Part shown: piece after piece, positions 30,871 to 33,545 of the stretch
Position numbering within the stretch: position 1 is the first letter of the stretch
How the letters are laid out: every line of letters begins with the position of its first letter
From: Actinomadura geliboluensis
GTDB lineage: Bacteria; Actinomycetota; Actinomycetes; Streptosporangiales; Streptosporangiaceae
DNA: 33,545 bases
Assembly: GCF_005889745.1 (NCBI RefSeq)
Contig: NZ_VCKZ01000040.1
Coordinates: forward strand, 1 to 33,545
Reading direction: 5' to 3'
Notes under the pieces: generated by a model
Databases searched by the model: none
The model's input: the letters and a program-made list of their open reading frames with translations, nothing else
What the model was told of the DNA's origin: nothing
Program-made: the position numbers and the translations under genes

Positions 30871-31485
30871 TCAGCCGGCCGGGGCGGCTCGCGCGCCGGT
30901 CGCGCGGGATCGGAGCAGGTCCGCGACGTCGGCGAGGCCCGTCTCGATGCGGCCGTAGACGCGGGGGTTGAGCAGCGTGGTCCCGTCGAAGTCACCGGCG
31001 GACGCGAACACCGCGACCGGCACCGTCAGCGCCTGGAAGAACGCGAACAGCGGCCGGAGCGCATGGTCCAGGACGAGCGCGTGGTGGTCGCCCCCGCCCG
31101 TCGCCGCCAGCAGGACGGGCTTGTTGGCGAGCGCGTACTGGTCGACGAGGTCGAAGAAGTGCTTGAACATGCCGGGGTAGGAGCCCCGGTACACCGGCAC
31201 CGCCGTGATGAGGAAGTCGGCGTCCTCGGCGAGCTTGAGCGCGGCCTCGACCTCGGGCGTCACGTCGTCCCGCTCGACGGCCCCGGTGAACCCGGGACCC
31301 AGGCGGTACACGTCGATCCGGGACGTCTCGACGGGAAGCATCCCTTTCAGCGTGCCGAGGACGGCGTCGACGAGGCCCAGCGTCTTCGATGACCGGCTCG
31401 GGCTCCCGTTGACGACGACGACCCGCAGCGCGGTGCCTCCCGCCGCCGGTGCGTCCGGCCGCGCGTCGATGGTCGGGGTGGTCAT
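30871..31485 (-). CDS. NAD(P)H-dependent FMN reductase (SsuE/MsuE-like)
   Basis: A 204-residue flavodoxin-fold reductase that makes free FMNH2 for a partner monooxygenase. Features are the phosphate-binding start VVVVNGSPSRSSKT (about 23-36), the SsuE-type loop AVPVYRGSYPGMFKHFFDL and LLAATGGGDHHALVLDHALRPLF. The first 20 residues are a flexible extension. Its ATG overlaps the stop of the LLM monooxygenase gene (ATGA), and GGAAGGAGG in that gene's end serves as ribosome-binding site, so the two form a two-component monooxygenase. It converges with the TusA-ferritin gene, 13 bases between stops. Confidence 0.9.
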   Translation of the reverse strand: MTTPTIDARPDAPAAGGTALRVVVVNGSPSRSSKTLGLVDAVLGTLKGMLPVETSRIDVYRLGPGFTGAVERDDVTPEVEAALKLAEDADFLITAVPVYRGSYPGMFKHFFDLVDQYALANKPVLLAATGGGDHHALVLDHALRPLFAFFQALTVPVAVFASAGDFDGTTLLNPRVYGRIETGLADVADLLRSRATGARAAPAG

Positions 31486-32543
31486 GCCGCCTCCTTCCGC
31501 TTGGCGGCGACCTCGCGCCGCACGACGGGCGCGACCTCGGTGCCGAGCCGCTCGATCGCCGCCAGGTGCTCCCTCTGCGGCATCCCGCCGAAGCCCATCT
31601 GGATGATGGCGCGGTTCAGGCCGTACAGCTCGTGGTAGCCGAGCAGCTTGTCGATGACCTCCTGCGGGCTGCCGACCAGCAGGCCGGCGCGCGGCGACGA
31701 CTGCGCATCGAACGCCACTCGCGGAAGCAGCATGCCCTGGCCCCGCTGGTGGTTGTTGTCCATCATCCCCTTGGCGAAGTAGGGGTACATGGTGTCCCTG
31801 GCCTCCTGGCTCGTCCGTCCGACGTAGCCGTGGACGTTGATGCTGACCGGGAGCGCGGCGGCGTCGTGCCCCGCCTCGGCGGCGGACGCGCGGTACAGCT
31901 CGACGGTCTGCTCGTGGAAGGTCATCGGCCCGAGCAGCAGGGCCAGCGCCATCGGCAGGCCGAGCCGCCCGGTGCTGATCGCGGACGCCGGCGAGCCGCC
32001 GACGCCCACCCAGATCGGGAGCGTCCCGCCGTCCGCGCGCGGCGCGATGTCGGCGTCGGTCAGCGCGGCGCGGAAGCGCCCCGACCAGGTGAGCGGGTTC
32101 CGCTCGCGGATCTGGAGCAGCAGGTCGAGCTTCTCGCGGAACAGCTCGCCGTAGTCGCGCAGGTCGTAGCCGAACAGCGGGAACGACTCGGTGTAGGAGC
32201 CGCGGCCCGCGATGATCTCGGCGCGGCCGGCCGAGAGCAGGTCGATCGTCGCGAACTGCTCCCAGACGCGCACCGGGTCCTCCGAGCCGAGCACGGTGAC
32301 CGAGCTGGTCAGCCGGATGCGCTCGGTCGCCTCGGCGGCGGCCGCCAGCAGGATCGCCGGGGCCGAGCCGACGAAGTCGGAGCGGTGGTGCTCGCCGACG
32401 CCGAACACGTCCAGGCCGACCTCGTCGGCGACCCTCGCCTGCTCGATCGTCTCCCGCACCCGCTCGCGCGGCGACGGCGGGGCGCCGGTGACGGGGTCCT
32501 CCGTCACCTCGCCGAAGGTCATGATCCCGATCTCGAAAGCCAT
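31482..32543 (-). CDS. LLM-class flavin-dependent monooxygenase
   Basis: A 353-residue luciferase-like TIM barrel that uses reduced FMN and O2. Landmarks are VGLDVFGVGEHHRSDFVGSAP, ERIRLTSSVTVLGSEDPVRVWEQFATIDLLSAGRAE, GRGSYTESFPLFGYDL and PIWVGVGGSPASA, all typical of LLM subfamilies that oxidise alkanals, alkanesulfonates or coenzyme-bound substrates. The reductase downstream overlaps it, and FMNH2 is the expected cosubstrate rather than F420. GGAGAGGAGACC precedes the ATG. A palindrome upstream (32594-32611) indicates control by a dimeric repressor that is not encoded here. The exact substrate is unknown. Confidence 0.9.
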   Translation of the reverse strand: MAFEIGIMTFGEVTEDPVTGAPPSPRERVRETIEQARVADEVGLDVFGVGEHHRSDFVGSAPAILLAAAAEATERIRLTSSVTVLGSEDPVRVWEQFATIDLLSAGRAEIIAGRGSYTESFPLFGYDLRDYGELFREKLDLLLQIRERNPLTWSGRFRAALTDADIAPRADGGTLPIWVGVGGSPASAISTGRLGLPMALALLLGPMTFHEQTVELYRASAAEAGHDAAALPVSINVHGYVGRTSQEARDTMYPYFAKGMMDNNHQRGQGMLLPRVAFDAQSSPRAGLLVGSPQEVIDKLLGYHELYGLNRAIIQMGFGGMPQREHLAAIERLGTEVAPVVRREVAAKRKEAA

Positions 32544-32593
32544 CGTCCGGTCTCCTCTCCGCCGGGGCGTCCCCGGCGCGTCCGGTAGAAAGT

Positions 32594-32611
32594 TATCTGC
32601 GCAGGCAGATA
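32594..32611. promoter_or_regulatory. Palindromic operator upstream of the LLM/FMN reductase operon
   Basis: TATCTGC-GCAG-GCAGATA has perfect 7-bp arms around four bases and lies 50 bp upstream of the LLM start. The shape suits a MarR- or HxlR-type dimer. No such regulator gene is visible in the window. Confidence 0.6.
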
Positions 32612-32680
32612 TTCCCGGCCGTACGCTGGCCGCAAGCGGTCACCGCGACGACCACCCGGATGTGCTGGGCTCATGGGGGA

Positions 32681-32752
32681 GTGAGGAGCCGCCCGTGGGA
32701 CGTGCGCGGCTTCACCGTCCTGCCGACGACGGTGGAGCGCCGCGCCGCCTGA
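32681..32752 (+). pseudogene. Possible transposase C-terminal relic (IS5-like)
   Basis: An open stretch ending in TGA reads RPWDVRGFTVLPTTVERRAA on the plus strand. The part GFTVLP--TVER resembles the GFxVLPRRWVVERT segment of IS5-family actinomycete transposases, with the RRW part deleted and the rest missing. It is short and could be chance. If real it is a scar of a lost element between the LLM operon and the methyltransferase gene. Confidence 0.25.
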
Positions 32753-32755
32753 CCG

Positions 32756-33545
32756 TCAGGGCTTGCGGGCGACGCCGCCGACGAAGTGGCTGAGCTGCGG
32801 GTCGTCGGTGGGCGCGGGCGGGTGCGGCAGGCCCCATTCGGGGATCCAGACGATGCCGGGGTCCAGGATGTCGAGCCCGGTCAGGAGCGCGGCCACCTGC
32901 TCGGGGCCGCGCGAGCAGATCGGCGCGGCCGTCCGGCGCCGGACGCCGAGGGCGTGCTCGACGTCGGAGGGGTCCATGCCTCCCTCGTAACCGTGGGAGA
33001 CCACCACGTGGCTGCCGGACGGCAGCGGCTCGACCAGGCGCGCGACGAGCGCCGCCGGGTCGTCGCCGTCCGGGATGAAGTGCAGGACCGCCACCAGCAG
33101 CAGGCCCACGGGCTCGGTGAAGTCGATCAGCTCGGCCAGCCGGGGGTCGGCCATGATCTCCTCCGGGCGGCGCAGGTCGCCGCGGATGACCGCGACGTTG
33201 GGGCTGCCCTCCAGCAGGGCCCTGCCGTGGACGAGCACCGTCGGGTCGTTGTCGACGTAGACCACGTGCCCGTCCGGCGACACATCGTGGACGATCTCGT
33301 GCACGTTGCCCTGCGTGGGCAGCCCCGCACCGACGTCGACGAACTGCCGGATCCCGGCCTGCGCCGCCAGGTACCGGACCGCCCTCGCCAGGAACGCCCG
33401 GTTGGCGCGGGCCGCGGCCGGCGCCTCCGGCACGGTCTTCATGATCGCCTCGGCCGCCGCCCGGTCGACCTCGTAGTTGTCCTTGCCGCCGAGGTAGTAG
33501 TCGTAGATCCGGGCGGGCGATGCCGTACTGGGATCGATGCGCAGA
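32756..33545 (-). CDS. DUF574-type SAM-dependent methyltransferase (5' end outside window)
   Basis: At least 262 residues of a Rossmann-fold methyltransferase of the actinomycete DUF574/Methyltransf_19 family. The visible start reads IDPSTASPARIYDYYLGGKD, the family's hallmark, so only a few residues are missing beyond the right edge. Further landmarks are FVDVGAGLPTQGNVHEI (SAM-binding motif I), HVVYVDNDPTVLVHGRALL (acidic ribose contact) and VAVLHFIPD. Such genes are numerous in actinomycete genomes and their substrates are mostly unknown. The reading frame is open to the last base of the window, and the start codon is not included. Confidence 0.92.
   Translation of the reverse strand, partial: LRIDPSTASPARIYDYYLGGKDNYEVDRAAAEAIMKTVPEAPAAARANRAFLARAVRYLAAQAGIRQFVDVGAGLPTQGNVHEIVHDVSPDGHVVYVDNDPTVLVHGRALLEGSPNVAVIRGDLRRPEEIMADPRLAELIDFTEPVGLLLVAVLHFIPDGDDPAALVARLVEPLPSGSHVVVSHGYEGGMDPSDVEHALGVRRRTAAPICSRGPEQVAALLTGLDILDPGIVWIPEWGLPHPPAPTDDPQLSHFVGGVARKP

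Noticed and set aside
1-33545. CRISPR arrays, tRNA or rRNA genes, prophage
   Set aside because: I looked for regularly spaced repeats, cloverleaf-type sequences and phage structural genes and recognised none.

Overview
The window is very GC-rich, with G/C-biased third codon positions, GTG/TTG starts, ATGA/GTGA stop-start overlaps and typically actinobacterial families: a SARP regulator, the DUF397/DUF5753-XRE/ATPase trio, DUF5954, a DUF574-type methyltransferase and GH10-CBM2. The organism is an actinomycete; Actinomadura or another Thermomonosporaceae member is my best guess from protein flavour, not a proven assignment. The first 17 bases match the Tn5/Nextera mosaic end, so the left edge is probably a contig end with untrimmed adapter.

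Left part (1-4.7 kb): an alkane 1-monooxygenase (alkB, -) diverges from a TetR regulator (+). The pair is bracketed by two direct repeats made of a DUF397 gene 3' end plus its hairpin terminator. Then come DUF397 and a DUF5753 XRE regulator (-), a divergent anti-sigma-type ATPase (+), and a largely gene-free 0.9 kb with a very strong hairpin and a possible 32-residue exported peptide.

Middle (4.7-14.6 kb): a large SARP/NB-ARC/TPR regulator with at least two TTA codons diverges from three overlapping genes, two of them paralogues with a GT-B/CDP-glycerol-transferase flavour. These converge with and overlap a second NB-ARC/TPR protein that lacks the DNA-binding domain. This NLR-like protein diverges from a 121-residue Bell-like protein. 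The N-terminus of the first and the C-terminus of the second carry matching amyloid-type motifs, the architecture proposed for bacterial amyloid-signalling cell-death pairs. A DUF5954 gene follows.

Carbohydrate block (14.6-22.6 kb, all -): GH115 alpha-glucuronidase and secreted GH10-CBM2 xylanase are translationally coupled behind a recognisable promoter with LacI-type and CGAAA/TTTCG palindromes. They form a glucuronoxylan-degrading unit. Separately, a GH15 trehalase/glucoamylase is followed by a glucose 1-dehydrogenase. A patatin-like phospholipase, an ArsR-type regulator and a membrane-anchored M23 peptidase run rightwards to 25.0 kb.

Right part (25.1-33.5 kb): a near-consensus promoter drives a probable selenoneine locus, senA (selenoneine synthase) and senB (selenosugar synthase), without senC in view. 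It continues into an 18-codon ORF whose ribosome-binding site can pair with its own coding sequence, an acyl-CoA-dehydrogenase-like flavoprotein missing the usual catalytic Glu, a substrate-binding-protein fold without signal peptide, and a degenerate TusA domain fused to a di-iron ferritin-like domain. I regard this extension as the best candidate for an undescribed pathway. A convergent FMN reductase/LLM monooxygenase pair with a palindromic operator, a possible transposase relic and a truncated DUF574-type methyltransferase end the window. No rRNA, tRNA, CRISPR array or intact mobile element was recognised.
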